This document shows positions 22,441 to 34,728 of a stretch of DNA of 64,000 bases, one piece after another. Source of the DNA: Microvelia longipes (lineage: Eukaryota > Arthropoda > Insecta > Hemiptera > Veliidae). The stretch is from NCBI GenBank assembly GCA_018340805.1, contig JACMZG010001911.1:48927702-48991701 (forward strand). Reading direction: 5' to 3'. The notes under the pieces were generated by a model. That model made no database searches and was not told where the DNA came from. It saw nothing but the letters and a program-made list of their open reading frames with translations. The translations under genes and the position numbers were made by a program. Position 1 is the first letter of the stretch, and the number at the start of each line of letters is the position of its first letter.

Positions 22441-22570
22441 CATGGTTATTGATTAAGCCTGAGATATTTCATCTGAGGTATTTGCGTCAGTTTTTTGGGG
22501 TCAATTCCCATATCGTCGAAGAATTTTGATGTTATTTTAGGAATGGCACCTCTCGAGCCAAACCAAACCA
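22441..22570 (-). pseudogene. Short C-terminal coding relic of a retroelement
   Basis: A 40-codon open stretch on the minus strand encodes VWFGSRGAIPKITSKFFDDM followed by a basic stretch and a stop. The pattern F-G-x-R-G-x-I-P-K, with helix-like residues after it, resembles C-terminal tails of some LINE-type polyproteins. It is too short to assign a clade. The frame closes upstream within 12 codons, so only the tail survives. Confidence 0.4.
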
Positions 22571-23270
22571 TAAAATAATATACTCACATCTGTGACAGTT
22601 TGATCAGAGTTCCACAAAAAAAACAATAGATAGCAAAATATTAAAATAAATTAAGTAACTTTAAACCCAGGTACAAGATACGTTCGTCACATAAAACATA
22701 ACATACTAAAATAAATAAAAGTAAGTCTTGAAGGAAGACTGTTATCCACAGCACAAGGATAACGCCTTACAGTGGATAATAATCCAAAATCAATAATACT
22801 TGTCACAAAAAAATGTTTTTATAATTAGTTTTTTTACTGAAGTATGTAAACTGTAATACTGTATACTGTAAAACTGTATGTAAACTACAATAATACTTTC
22901 TTTTTTCACATTGTTAAATCCTTACCCTTCTTGTATTTAAAAAAGGAACTTAAAAATCAATAAGGAAAGAATTCATTTATTTCCTGACCCGCCGTCACGG
23001 TACCTAAACACCTTACCACGCGCACCTGCCCTTAAAAAAAGGAACTCCTTCAATACTTAAACACGTGTATAAGAAAGGTGATCATTTTCATCCGAATCTC
23101 ACACACTTCTCATGAGAATGCGCAACGCATATATTAAAAAAAGAACCTCATGCTTCAACGTCACCCCCAACCCCATTTGCTCATGACCATCCACTACCTT
23201 CCTTATAACACATTTTCCCCCACCCCTTTTTCTGATGAGCACATCATCTCATCCACTACCTTCCTTAAGA

Positions 23271-23850
23271 TCACCCTACTATCGGCATTGCACCAAGGAA
23301 AGATAAAAGAGATCTAATAATAATAATCAATTTAAGATTATTTACAAAAATTGAAAATAAAATAGGTGCTATACCCCTATCCTGGAGCAGGCCTATATTA
23401 AGAGGAAGAGAATTACTGTTTATTTTGATTAAGTTTAACCATTTGAGAACGGCCTGAGATATAGCTAAAAAACCAAGAGAGAGAGAGAGCACTACCTGTA
23501 ACCCAGATAAATTTTAATTTATTAAGGCGTAATTAATTAAGGAGTTATGGCAGACTGTATCAAATGCTTTTGCTAAATTCAGATAAATACCTAAGTATTT
23601 TTCCCCCGATGTAAATTTTCAATAATCAGTTTAGTAACCCTAGCTATGGCATCGTCAGTACCGAGACCCTCCCGGAAACCAAACTGTACTTTCACGGACT
23701 TATCAAACAATTTTGCAAATTGGTCGATAGTTAGATAGCTCTCTTGAGTCACCTGCTTTATATAAAGGTGTAACTATAGCCAGTTTGTAGTTATCTGGGA
23801 AAATTCCAGTATTTAAACTTAAATTATTAGATATGTTAAAGGATGTATAA
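23271..23850 (-). pseudogene. CR1/Jockey-type reverse transcriptase relic
   Basis: Read on the minus strand in several frames: GIFPDNYKLAIVTPLYKAGD, then SNYRPIS-like remains, then QFGFREGLGTDDAIARV, then motif A YLNLAKAFDTVCHNSLI, then a hydrophobic stretch and LLQDRGIAPILFSIFVNNL. This is the fingers-to-palm order of CR1/L2/Jockey-like RTs. The YADD box is not preserved, and several frameshifts are present. A 5'- and 3'-truncated, inactive copy. Confidence 0.75.
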
Positions 23851-24639
23851 TGTATTGTTTGAACAATATGAGAGTCTCAGTACAGAAGACTAGAGCCTCA
23901 TTTCAAATAAGATATAAACTTGAAGACATGCTCTTTAGTCACTGTTTGAAATTCAAAATTAATTATTCTCTTGTCATTTTAAACATGAATGAGACGATTA
24001 AATCGTCATGTTATAAAGTCTAACTCGAGTTATATTAACATTATTCTTGAACACATAAGATGAAAAAATAAGCTCAATTTAATTTTAGAATGAAGTTAAA
24101 AATACATTTAAAATTATACTTCCATTATCTCATAACTAGCTTTGAAAATAGTAAAATCTTTTTCCAAACAAATGAGTTTTAATTTTTACGACTTTTCAGG
24201 AGAGTAGAGCGAATAATTTTTACTGGTGCTTTTCAGGATAATAGAGCAGATAATTTTTATAGAAGTTGGAACATGGCAAGCGATGGGGGAAGTCATTTCA
24301 AGAAAATTTTGGCAGGGAACACTATAATCTGGGGCTAAGCCAAAATCAAAGACCATAAGTTAAGGGTAGTAAAAGCCGGACATTTGGCAAAGTACTCCAT
24401 TCTAGATGAACACTTTTTCTACTTCTATCAACTTAAATACCTATCCAAGGAAAGTTCGTTTAATGAAAGATTAAAAAGTTTTAAATACTTATTGTGTTTG
24501 TTACTAAATACATTTAAATAAATGTAAATGAAAGATAATGGAAACTTAAAAACTTTTTATAAAGTTTTTAAGATAAAAGTTTTTATCTACTCACGGCTGC
24601 AAAATTATTCGTCACTGAGATGTTTTAAGCTTCAAAAAG
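23851..24639. other. No gene seen
   Basis: AT-rich sequence, no supported feature. Confidence 0.4.
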
Positions 24640-24730
24640 TAATTTTACGAATATAATATATTAATAATTGTTCTTCTTTTTGTATATTTTATTGATGTAA
24701 AAAGGACTTGCCCGTTGATGTTCTAATAAA
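24640..24730 (+). repeat. LINE 3' end with TAAATAAATAAT tail
   Basis: AAAAGGACTTGCCCGTTGAT followed by gttctaataaataaataata is the typical 3' end of a CR1-like insect LINE. No coding part remains upstream. Confidence 0.55.
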
Positions 24731-24850
24731 TAAATAATACCCGTTTAGAGCTTTGCGATCCATCAGGGATAGTGTCAACCGCTACTCTCAAAGTGCAATC
24801 TATAGTTGGCAACAATTATTTTGTAACCTAGGATATAAAATAAGTATTTT

Positions 24851-24935
24851 GTAACCTGGGATGCGAACCCTAGAACTCCGTGGTGTCAAAGGTCAGTATA
24901 ATAACTGACGCCTTAACAACCTCGATCACGAAGGC
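24851..24935 (-). pseudogene. tRNA-like sequence (Ser/Leu-type pseudogene or SINE head)
   Basis: On the minus strand: gaggttgttaaggcg, as in the D arm of long-variable-arm tRNAs; a GTCAG/CTGAC stem around an eight-base loop; then B box GGTTCGCATCC. Spacing is close to a tRNA with a long variable arm. The oversized anticodon loop and weak acceptor pairing argue against function. It abuts the inverted repeat at 24948-25690, so it may be part of that element. Confidence 0.5.
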
Positions 24936-24947
24936 TTTCTAACAATT

Positions 24948-25690
24948 GCCTGCATGGTTCCGCCTCTGAAAGCAAAGGGTTAATTACCAGCCTCGACTAC
25001 AAATTTTTATTGCCTGCCCTCGCCTTCGACTCAGGGGCTAATTTTTAAAACTCGTGAGCAAAATTCCATTTTGCTGCCTAGTTGCATGTACTATTGAATA
25101 AACTAAAAACATCTATTTGTCTTCTGCCGCCAAGCAGGATCCAAAAGTTAATAATATCCTCAGTTATCCTTATTACAAAGCCCTTAAAATAAGACAAAAT
25201 ACCAACCTAATATAAACAATTGTAAGGCGATAAAGAGTCAATTCATAAATTAAGATTAATTCATTTTAAGTTACACTTATGTCAACTTTTATTTCTTTAT
25301 GCTTTATATAGATTACATAAATGTCATGAACATTGGTGAAAATTAAGAGGATAAATTCATATAATTTATTAGAAGGATTTCGTATAAGCCAACATTACGT
25401 TTTAAGGCCTATTTTAAGAATAGATTTCGACATCAAAATGCATTTTGTAAATTCAAATTCCCAAAACAAATCTGTAATAGTATATTAAGCTACTAGGCAG
25501 CAAAATGGAAATTTGCACACAAGTTTTATAAATTAGCCCCCGAGCCGAAGGAGAGGGAAGGCTATGGAAATTTCCAGTCGAGGCTGGTCCATTGGCAGGT
25601 AAATGGCGACTTGCCAGCAGAGGCGGAGCTGATGCAGGTAATCGCTGATACAAGTCGGCAATGTTTTCTTTGCTGCATAGTAGCATATAC
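24948..25690. mobile_element. Second foldback-like inverted repeat
   Basis: The left part (24948-25115), with cctgcatggttccgcctctg, ccagcctcgact and attttgctgcctag, returns in reverse complement at about 25487-25650. The arms are roughly 165 bp around about 370 bp, and diverged. No transposase. An outer gccgtaagtagata word also recurs near 26300. Confidence 0.6.
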
Positions 25691-26335
25691 TATTTTATCT
25701 ACTTACGGCTGAAATATAAACATAAGAATATTATTCTTTAAATGTTATTGTTTATCGGCCACACTAAAAAATTAAGATTACAATCAATTATTAAATTAGG
25801 ACAAGAAGCTTATATAAATAAACAAGTAGCAAAAGGGTTTTAAATACTTAATACGTGATTTTAGAGGCAGAAAATATTGCTTTGAAGTTATTACTACACT
25901 CACTATGTCAGGTAGAGATTAGTCTAGTCAATCCTAACAATAATTCTATTTGATTTTTTTACACTTTTATTTATATTTATTATATTTTTTAACAAATTCA
26001 GTGTACCTTATTTACAGTTTTAATAATTCTTTACAAGTTTTATATTTGTAAATTTATTTAAACAAAATAAATAAAAAAAAATAATGCAGGTAAAAAATTA
26101 AACAAGCCATAGATATAGGGTAATACTCTACCCATGGAGTTAGATTATTACCAAGAAATGTCCAGTATTGTTTTTAGATATTTTGTCGACAGTGTTGATA
26201 TCAGTTTGTTTAAACTTAAACCTTTTTATCTGACTTTTTTTGTACTTAAATGACATTTTGCAGCTTAAAAACAGTTCAGTAATGACTAATTTTGCAGCCG
26301 TAAGTAGATAAGTAAATAAATAATATGCTAACGCT
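25691..26335. other. AT-rich intron-like sequence with one member of an inverted 51-bp pair
   Basis: 26197-26247 is the near-exact reverse complement of 29157-29207. Otherwise nothing is supported. Confidence 0.5.
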
Positions 26336-26339
26336 TAAT

Positions 26340-26560
26340 GTTTTTATTAATATCTAATGGACATGAAGCTCCTGTAAAATCTTTCACAAACTCGAAAATT
26401 TTAATCAATTGAAGGATTAAATTAATTTAATTTTTGGATTTTTTTTCTAACCAACATGGAAGGTCCTGAAAAATCTTTCGCAAACTCGAAATTTTTAATT
26501 AATATCTAATTAACGTGGAAGGTCCTGAAAAATCTTTCGCAAACGCGAAATCAAAGGATT
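26340..26560. repeat. Imperfect tandem repeat, three copies
   Basis: The block ggaaggtcctgaaaaatctt followed by tcgcaaactcgaaattttta recurs at about 26360, 26458 and 26517, with aatatctaatt between copies. Confidence 0.75.
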
Positions 26561-26639
26561 TTAAAGAAACGGGTCAGTGTCGTGATATTTTGTCCGGATT
26601 TCTATTGTAAGAATATATCGTATAACGTAAAGGAACATG

Positions 26640-27080
26640 TTTATTTATTCATTTACATACTTGAGGTTACGTTATTACAAAGTTTCTCAATTGTCAAAAT
26701 TTTACAATCAAATGAAAAATAAAACAAGGAAAACAAATTGATTGTAAATTATTACCTAGACTGCATAAACATAGACAGCATAACTTGAATAACAAACTTG
26801 ATTAATAATAAAAACAAAAAAAGCATAACATTACATGAGAAACACACATTTTCCCATATTTAGGGTGGGAATACTATAAGTTATCAGCTAAAAACTCGTT
26901 AACATTATAGTAGGCTTTCTCAAGCAACAATGTTTTAATGCTTTTTTTAAGTTTCGGGTGGATGTTCAACTATTGAAGCGGGTAATTTTTTAAAGCACCT
27001 CATTCCATTAAAATTTGGAGACTGATGTGATTTGTTGAGCCTATAAATGGAAATATTGATGTTGGTAATATATCTAGTGC
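26640..27080 (-). pseudogene. LINE ORF C-terminal relic (Jockey/CR1-like) and 3' untranslated region
   Basis: On the minus strand near 26880-26960 the frame reads KLKKSIKTLLLEKAYYNVNE then FLADNL and stop, the usual end of many insect Jockey/CR1-like polyproteins (a lysine-rich helix, then YYSVNEFL). Upstream remains near 27020 are broken by frameshifts. The AT-rich 26640-26870 stretch would be its 3' untranslated region. Confidence 0.6.
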
Positions 27081-27089
27081 CATAATTTT

Positions 27090-27335
27090 GGTTCTTAATT
27101 TAATTTGATTTACAAATTTGTTTTTATTTTATTTTTATTATTATGTTACAAAACAAAAACATGTGTTTTTATTTTTGTTTATTATGTTATTGTTATGTTT
27201 GTGTTATGTTTTTTTTTTTGTAAACTTTTACTTGTGATTTTCGTTTCTATTGTATGTATGTAAGTGTTTTATGTATATGACTTGTTGAACCTTGTAAAAG
27301 CTTTTCAATAAATAAATAATAAATTAATTAATTAA
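27090..27335 (+). repeat. Probable LINE 3' end, plus orientation
   Basis: A T-rich stretch followed by gaccttgttgaacc-like sequence and aagcttttcaataaataaat with an AATT-repeat tail. The tail design resembles CR1-like 3' ends. It lies head to head with the minus-strand relic at 26640-27080. Confidence 0.4.
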
Positions 27336-27532
27336 TTAATATAATTGAACTCCCCCTCATCATATTTTGCTTTACCGAACAATAATAATGAAAAAATATA
27401 GGTTGAATGTAAAGTTAAAATTTTAATTTCAATAAAATATTGTTTGTACTTAGCATTATGTTTAGCATTATTCATAATTTGGATAGCTTTGTTTTGCAAA
27501 ATAAAAATACTGTTGGCTAAATGTATATTTAC

Positions 27533-27620
27533 CTTCTTCTGTAGTTGCGTTATATTTGTAACACTCGATAGATTTAGTGAATAGGATTTCATCCTGCTTC
27601 TTCTTATCCGTAGGCAAACC
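27533..27620 (-). CDS. Exon of a class B GPCR: N-terminal helix with first cysteine
   Basis: This 88-bp minus-strand exon follows acceptor tgtgttacag and ends at donor AAG|GTAAAT. In phase 0 it encodes GLPTDKKKQDEILFTKSIEC followed by YKYNATTEE and the first base of a Gly codon. Class B receptors carry an N-terminal helix of this type (Q-x-x-I-x-x-x-x-x-x-C) whose cysteine pairs with one in the HRM core. NAT is a possible N-glycosylation site. The end phase fits the start of the exon at 12935-13038, about 14.5 kb downstream. The two together give the expected Cys spacing. Splice strength is fair; the donor is not the full GTAAGT. Confidence 0.68.
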
Positions 27621-28049
27621 CTGTAACACACCACATATCCATGTAAAAGACATAATAAAAAAAACAATTGTTAATATATAAAGTTATTTACACAAGAATG
27701 GATCAAATCATGTTTTCCCAAATAAGGTCCTGTTTTCTCTGCAAAAGAAACACCATTTCTTTCGGTTAAGGCAATAGACATACATTTGTTAGCTCTAGAA
27801 GCTTGCCGAGGGAGTAAAATTTACTTTCGTTTCCTGAGGTAAAAAAACGAGAGCGGAAATGATTTAATACATGTTATTATTATATTTTATAATATAATAT
27901 ATTCAATACGTATTATATTTATAAAACGAATAACATTTTATCTATGGCTAGTTGATAGCTAAGGCTAGTGTTTAATAGCAGCTTGTGGCTTTAATATATT
28001 ATATCTTCAAATTATAACTCTATTAGCTGATTTAAATCACTACCAACAT

Positions 28050-28050
<1 letters not shown>
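27621..28050. other. Putative upstream intron
   Basis: AT-rich sequence immediately 5' (minus strand) of the GPCR exon. No second exon was recognised here. Confidence 0.4.
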
Positions 28051-28291
<241 letters not shown>

Positions 28292-29156
28292 AGAATTAGA
28301 AAATATAAGAAGTCAAGGGCTATGGAAGCAGATAGCCAGAGCAGAATGAGAGGGAGATAAATATTAGCTAGGCTTAGAGGGTTGAGATATTAAGAGATCT
28401 TTTCAGCAAGGCTGGAAAAGATCCTTAATGAGGAGTGGCATCACAACACTCCACCTTGCCAGAGATTGAAAGTATGTAATGGTTAACTCTTAATGCTCCC
28501 AGAAGACAAGGTATTATTGTCACAAATACTATTACTACTATTGTTTTATTGTCTACAAGTAATATTGTAGAAAAATGTGAAGCGTATGTTGAAACACTAG
28601 ATTTACGTTAAACTGTGTACATGCAGTCGTAGATTGTAGTTTACCTAGCTACATAAATAGATAAATGAATCTTCAGAACTCAGAAAGACAGAAACTCCAA
28701 AAGTATAAAAACATGTTTACTCCTTTTTATACCTAATACTTTAGTTTGGAATATTTTTAGTTAAATTTAAGCGCTGGAACGTTGATATTCTGTAGGAAAA
28801 GTAGGAGCCAATTTTCTCCTATTACTGAGCTCCACACTTTTTAATCCAGACAAGCAGTAAACAAAAGTAATATTGAAAAATTATTCTCCTAAATTATAAT
28901 TTTAAAGATACATTTAGGATGGGTTAGTATAAAGAAAACTCCCTATCTAGGTTTGTCTGCAGCCGCCCTTGAAGGGAAAAAACTAGACGAGAGGCGGCGC
29001 TCAGACAGCTAGATATAAAAACAGTAACCCACATACTTTTATATGATAAATGATACTATACAAACACCCTCATACCTCTGTTGATGAAACCAATATGCTA
29101 AAAGGCTTTTAATCTAAAGCTTTTTCATACCTTTCAAAATACGCATGAAAGGTTTC
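28292..29156. other. No gene supported
   Basis: A purine-rich stretch to about 28480 follows the GA run, then AT-rich DNA. No motif or splice pair was found. Confidence 0.4.
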
Positions 29157-29439
29157 AAGTACAAAAAAAGTCAGATAAAAAGGTTAAAGTTTAAACAAAC
29201 TGATATCAAATATTGCCACGTTCTTGAAATTTTCATGAATAATTATGAAAATTGACAAGCTTTTGACACAACCAAAATTTTAACGAATTTTTAAATTTGA
29301 AACGAACGACAAAAGCAAACAAGGTTTGGAATTAGTTTGTAATATAATGTTTGTAGACTTGCAAATAAATAAAAAAGTTATTTTTGTTGGTTCTCGCTTC
29401 ACACAAATGGAAAATTTTTTGAAAGAGTGTAAGTGAGTT

Positions 29440-29960
29440 CATACATTTCAGAAAATTGGGACGACACGTATGTTTGTTTGTACGTATCGCGTAAAATTGG
29501 TCTAATTTTGATAAACTTTTGTATACATGTAGAACTAACTATGTGTCAGAGCTGTATAGTTTTTGGTTATACTCTTTTTTTTGACATTTTATATTGAGTA
29601 ATAGAACAAAAACTATTGTTTCAAGTATTTGAGTTAATATAGTTTGGTTATATTCAAAAAAATATTTTCAAACTGGCGGCTAATATGGCAGACTAAATAA
29701 GTAAAATTTAAGCAAAACATTCTTGTTGTATATCGTTTAAAAGCCTTACAAAGTAGGAAAAGAAAATACATGTGACATGCTACAACATTAAAAAAATTAA
29801 TTAAAAATTGCGGCAAAAATAGTGAACTCAAAATAATTGATTTGAGAATCTAATAATACATCGTTAAAAAGCTCTTGATTAGTAGAACAAAAAATGTTAT
29901 ATATTAAATTCCAAAAAAATCAACATGGCAGCCATAATTTGAGATAATAATTAGTTTTTA
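29440..29960 (-). repeat. Dispersed repeat family C, reverse copy
   Basis: Shares agagctgtatagtttttgg, an attttcaaactggcggctaa block and an acgtatgtttgtttgtacg end with 10860-11545, in reverse orientation. Probable LINE 3' untranslated sequence; no frame. Confidence 0.5.
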
Positions 29961-30060
29961 CTAATTTTATAAGAATTTACAAAATAAAGATCAATTGTAA
30001 TGTACTTTAGATACATAGCGATCGAATCAATACTTTTTACTCTGTATTACTAATAACTGC

Positions 30061-30640
30061 AATTCAGCGAGCGAAGCGAGCCCCTTTTTACGGCGTGAAA
30101 TTCTAAATTTACGCAATCTAGCGAGTGTAGCAAACATTTGTTTTCTATACATAATTCACTATATAAGCCATTTTACTTATAATCATTACTATATCTAATA
30201 TAGCGAGCGAAGTACGCTCATTTTTTAATGCGTACAATCATGAATATACCTTTTTTACCGAGCGAAACGAGCCTTTCTTTATATGCTTTTTGTAACTATT
30301 CGCAATCTAGCGAGCGAAACGATCCTCTTTTTATATGCTTTTTGTAACTATACGCAATCTAGCGAGCGAAACGATCCTCTTTATATTTTGTTAATTCAAA
30401 AAGTAAGCAATCTAGCGAGCAAATCGAGCTATAATTTTTATACATAATTATTAATACACATAATCTAGCGTACGAAGCAAGCCCTTCTATATGCATAAAT
30501 AACGCATGAAATCTAATGAGCGAAGCAAGCCCTTTTTTTAATTTTTGCATTTATATTTTAGAATATAAGCGAGCAAATGTTTCCCTATTTACGCTATCTA
30601 GCGAGCTAAGCGAGTCCGTTGTTATTATTTTTTTATTTTT
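30061..30640. repeat. Iteron-like array, period about 52 bp, about 11 units
   Basis: Each unit carries a variant of caatctAGCGAGCGAAGCGAGCC followed by T-rich sequence. Starts lie near 30066, 30118, 30198, 30259, 30306, 30358, 30410, 30462, 30512, 30566 and 30598. The core is nearly palindromic (GCGAGCGAAGCGAGC) while the spacers vary more, so the core looks selectively conserved or homogenised. The same core occurs inside family A. No frame. Confidence 0.85.
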
Positions 30641-30924
30641 CTTACGTGATTTCTTGATGCAACGCATTACTAGTATAGCTAAAATCGTTAAAAGTTCAAG
30701 CTAACAATTGGCGACAAATAATGAATAGAGTGAGCAGCGGAGTTGACTCCTTAAATCGAGTATATTCAGAAGAAGTAAACGAATCAATTTCCAAATTTGA
30801 CATCATTAAGCAAACTCCATAATTAAGGCGCTAGAAGACCGAGCACCCTATATTTGCTGAATATTCGCTTTCGGAATTCGTTAAAAATAGATTGATTAGT
30901 GACCGTATAATTTATTTCTACTTT

Positions 30925-31258
30925 TCCTCATTATAATACCATAGGTAGTATAGTATACAGGAAAAGTAGGGTGTTTGCAAAGAAATCTGGAATCAGGATT
31001 TCACCTGATTTATCAGTTTCAGGTATTATAAGACCTCCTGAGTAGTTTGACCAAGGTGTCTAGATGTATGAATGAGTGTATGTGTCTGTTAACATCGTAG
31101 ATCCCACTGTGCTTAACATAGAGTTGAAACTTAGTCCGATAATAACTTTTTAGGTCTAGTTATACAATTCATAAAATATTTTTTATGATGTCATTAATCG
31201 TCATAAATTCATTAAACGCGGAAAAATGATGATGGATTTGAAATTACCATGAGTAGAT
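30925..31258 (+). repeat. Dispersed repeat family A, forward copy
   Basis: Starts with cttttcctcattataatacc / ggtagtatagtatacaggaaaag, a terminal hairpin-like end, then cacctgatttatcagtttca, aagacctcctgagtag, tatgtgtctgtta, gatgtcattaatcg and attaaacgcgg in family order. Confidence 0.75.
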
Positions 31259-31299
31259 TTGAACTCATGGTAATAAACAAGTTATTACCATGAGTTCAA
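31259..31299. repeat. Perfect hairpin, 18-bp stem
   Basis: TTGAACTCATGGTAATAA (31259-31276) pairs perfectly with 31282-31299 around the loop ACAAG. A third copy of the TACCATGAGT word lies just upstream at about 31245, so it may be a local inverted duplication. Confidence 0.9.
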
Positions 31300-33430
31300 T
31301 TATTAGTGAATGATAATTACACTTTTTGTTAAAAATCTAAAAATAAACTAATTTAGTTGCAATTTAGTACAAACGTATTTGTTTATACGATGGTTATTGA
31401 AGATCACTGAAAATAAACAGAATTGCCGAGGTCAGTACCTAGATAAATGACAGCTGGAAATAAAACGTGTTTACTTCTTGAGGACAAGCGAAGCGTGTCC
31501 GGATATTTCCATATTTTGAGGGCGAGCGAAGCGAGGATGAGAGTTGGGAATCCGGAAATGTTTGTTAAAAACCTTAATACAACAAAACCTAACCCTAAGA
31601 ATCTTTCCTTACAGCTTTTAAAATTAGGGTCAGATTTATCGCCAAAAATGTACTAATACGAATTATCTCTCGAAATTTCCTGGTGAAGAAAATCCCAGAG
31701 TTTACAAGGATGGACTAAATATTTTAAATCCTCACTATTGAGATCCTCTTAAATTTATTCAAATTTGTTTGTTATCCAGCTTAAAGAAGGCTTAGATTTA
31801 AGCTATAAAACCTATCAATAGGAATTGAGTTAAAATTTGGTAAAAAGTATAGAGATGTTGATACTTAAATTATGTAATATATATTAAACATTAACAGCAA
31901 ACAGCTATATTAAATAAAACTATTTCTCCCACTAATTTGGTTGCTATTGCAAGAAGAAACAATCAACATAAAACATATTTCACTCTAAACTATTGTTTTA
32001 CATCTAATGACTGTAATAATCATATCAAGTATATCACAGTATAAATATGCCAGGGAATAAGCAATAGAGTAGAATATTGAGCTCACTAAAACAACCTGTT
32101 GGGTCAAAGGGTCGCTCTGAAGCATCCTGGCGTCCCACGCCCTTATTTCAATTTTCAACACATGATTTTCTTTTCTCTATCTACATCAAAGAGATTTCGT
32201 TACATTCAGCTAATTTTATATCTGCTAGACCTTTAAGTATGAGGAATTATCGACAGAACTCAATTTAATTTTCATTCCCATGTTTTGAAAATTAAGAAAA
32301 AATTGGGAACGGGGTATCTCCGAAAATATCTTCATTCACATCTAGTCCAAGAGCCATGCCTAAAAAATGTGACTCATTTTGTACTACTTCAAACCAAATG
32401 TTTCTAAATATATGCCTTAAATTATGAAGGAAAACCATGCCTAAAGTCTGCCTATCATATAAATGCGCTTGCTCAAAATATTAGAAACCCGCACAAATTC
32501 CAGTTTTCTTGCAATAAGTGGTTCCCTCTGGGTCGTGAGCAAAACATTTTTTAAAGCTGATAAATTGTATATCTACAACTAAAGTTATGATGATATTTGT
32601 TAAATGGCCAACAAATTAACAAAAAGCCAATATTTATTTTTTTTCAAAGAAATTCGCTGACTTTGCATAGATTAGCCATTGTTTTGGTGTTTTTAAAAGA
32701 GCCATAACTTTGGTTGTAGTTATCCGATTTTGATGATTGAACGCTCGCTTTATTCGACATTTTATCAGCTTTAAAAAATTATTTATTCACGTTTTCCACA
32801 CAATCCACAGGGAACCACTTATTTCAAGAAATCTGAAATTCAATTTTTTATTACATTTTTTTTGTAATGAAGATTACAACGACCATATTGTTAAAGAAAA
32901 ATAAGAAATTTTTATTTTTATAAATAGTTTGCATAATATTCAAGTACAAGAATACGTCCTGCTTGCTTTATGAGATTATTAAAGTCCTGCCTCGAGGGCT
33001 TCATCTTTTTACGATGTTTATTTTCTAAAATATTTCTTAGCAAACAAGGATTAAGAAAATGTTTTACTATTTCATGAAAACTCTCCGAAGAAAATGTTGT
33101 CCCATGATGCATAGTAAAACTGTTTTTATTTTCCCCATATTATTTCTCTGATTACAAAACAAATAAAAAGTTTTTGTTCCATATAAATACTAAATAAAAA
33201 CAAATATTTTATTTTCTCAGAGGGATTGTTTGATGATGTAACAAATGCAAATTTATCTATGCACAAGAAAAATGCATACTTAAAATGCATGCAACGTTTA
33301 TTTTTGTGTTTTGTTCGATCTAATTATTTACAATTCTCTTCCAAAAAAAATCAAACATGAATAATAAAACCCCCCTAAATTTATGCAAAAATTGGATTAA
33401 TAAGCAAAATACTGCGTATTTCAAAGAAGA
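31300..33430. other. No gene seen; two GAGCGAAGCGAG-type cores
   Basis: Near 31486 (GACAAGCGAAGCGTGTCC) and 31522 (GGGCGAGCGAAGCGAGGA) the family A core appears. The plus-strand frame at 31447-31656 runs over these cores and is not credible. The rest, to 33430, is AT-rich without support for genes. Confidence 0.45.
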
Positions 33431-33790
33431 TTCACCCAGCTTGCGGACCTCCGCGCTAGAATTAGATTTTGGCGACCAATTTGACCGATCTCAATTTAAT
33501 CACAACATTTTTCCGGATTTTTTTTATTTTTTGAAATTTTGCTGAATTATTGTAGCGGTTTAATGAGGTTAAACATTTCCCGGATAGCACAACTACACCT
33601 ATAGACTTATTTTCGAACTAAGTTTGAAATCTATAAAAGACAAACAAACTGACAACTTTGTGATAACAACTTAGGAGGTCTACAACTAAAAGATAAAAAA
33701 ACACCTGATACGGATGATTCAGGTGACATCCCGATGTCGGGTTTTTTGCAAACAGAACACCTTTTCTACATACCTGCGTTATAAATGAGC
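33431..33790 (-). repeat. Foldback-arm fragment followed by family A, reverse copy
   Basis: gcttgcggacctccgcgcta (33438-33457) is a diverged end of the foldback arm. From about 33540 the order is gcggtttaatgaggtt, gatagcacaactacacctat, a aacttaggaggtct block, cacctgatacggatgattca and atacctgcgttataaatgag, as in reversed family A. Confidence 0.65.
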
Positions 33791-34728
33791 TAAAGTAAAA
33801 TCAATTATACCAAAAAGGCCTGATATGGAACTAATAGATGCAGAGGTGAAAAGAATGGCAAATTCCTTGGAGATTATCTATGAAGATGAATCGTTGAGAA
33901 AGGTGGTATAAATGGCCAATACTAGGGTTAGGTGTTTAGATATCTTCTGCTGTCTTTACAATTGAGAACAGTAAGAACATTAACCATAAAACTATAAATC
34001 CTGAAGAAAAGTAAATTAAATAAAAATGTAAAATATTCTCAGATTGATTTCCCAAGAGACAAGTATTAACACTTTACATTTTTCTAAAATAAAAAACTAT
34101 AATTTCATCCTAGGGAATTCGATTAGAGACCGAGGTCAAATAATAAATCCCTTTTAATACTGTCGTGTTGGTTCCGGAGCTTTTAGGTTCGTCCCTTCCC
34201 TTTTCCGGTTGTAGGGTTTCCTGGAATAGCTTAAGAAAACCAGAGAGGATAAAAATATAACTGTTAAATCCTGTTTTATGACAAAGGTCTGTTCTTTATT
34301 TTACTGTTTCTTTTCATTTCACAACGTGACCTTTTGGTTTACAACTAATAAATTTAGTTGAAGCAGAAATTGAATGTTCTGAAGCCACGAATTAACAGAT
34401 ACAAGAAAAACAGATACTAGCTGTATATAATTTATTCTTAATAATAATAGGTTTTTTTAACTTTATTGATTATTGTCTACAATAAATGTATTTGACATAG
34501 TGCTCATACTGGTTAAAGTGACTTGGCAGTTTTGATAGGAGGAATTACCCAGTGGTGAAACTCCTTGGCGTGGTTAGGTAAATGTTGATATTTTACTTAT
34601 AATATAAAAATTTGGCTTGAATTAAATTAGTGGAATAGAAATTAGTTGAATTTTGAATAGTTGAATTTTCCGAAATGTTTTGCGTTTTTGCATTAAAGTT
34701 AATATTGATTATAACAGAAGGTTAATTG
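33791..34728. other. No gene seen
   Basis: AT-rich; no supported exon or repeat. Confidence 0.4.

Noticed and set aside
30061..30640. CRISPR-like array
   Set aside because: The repeats are degenerate, T-rich spacers are themselves similar, and the context is animal intronic DNA.
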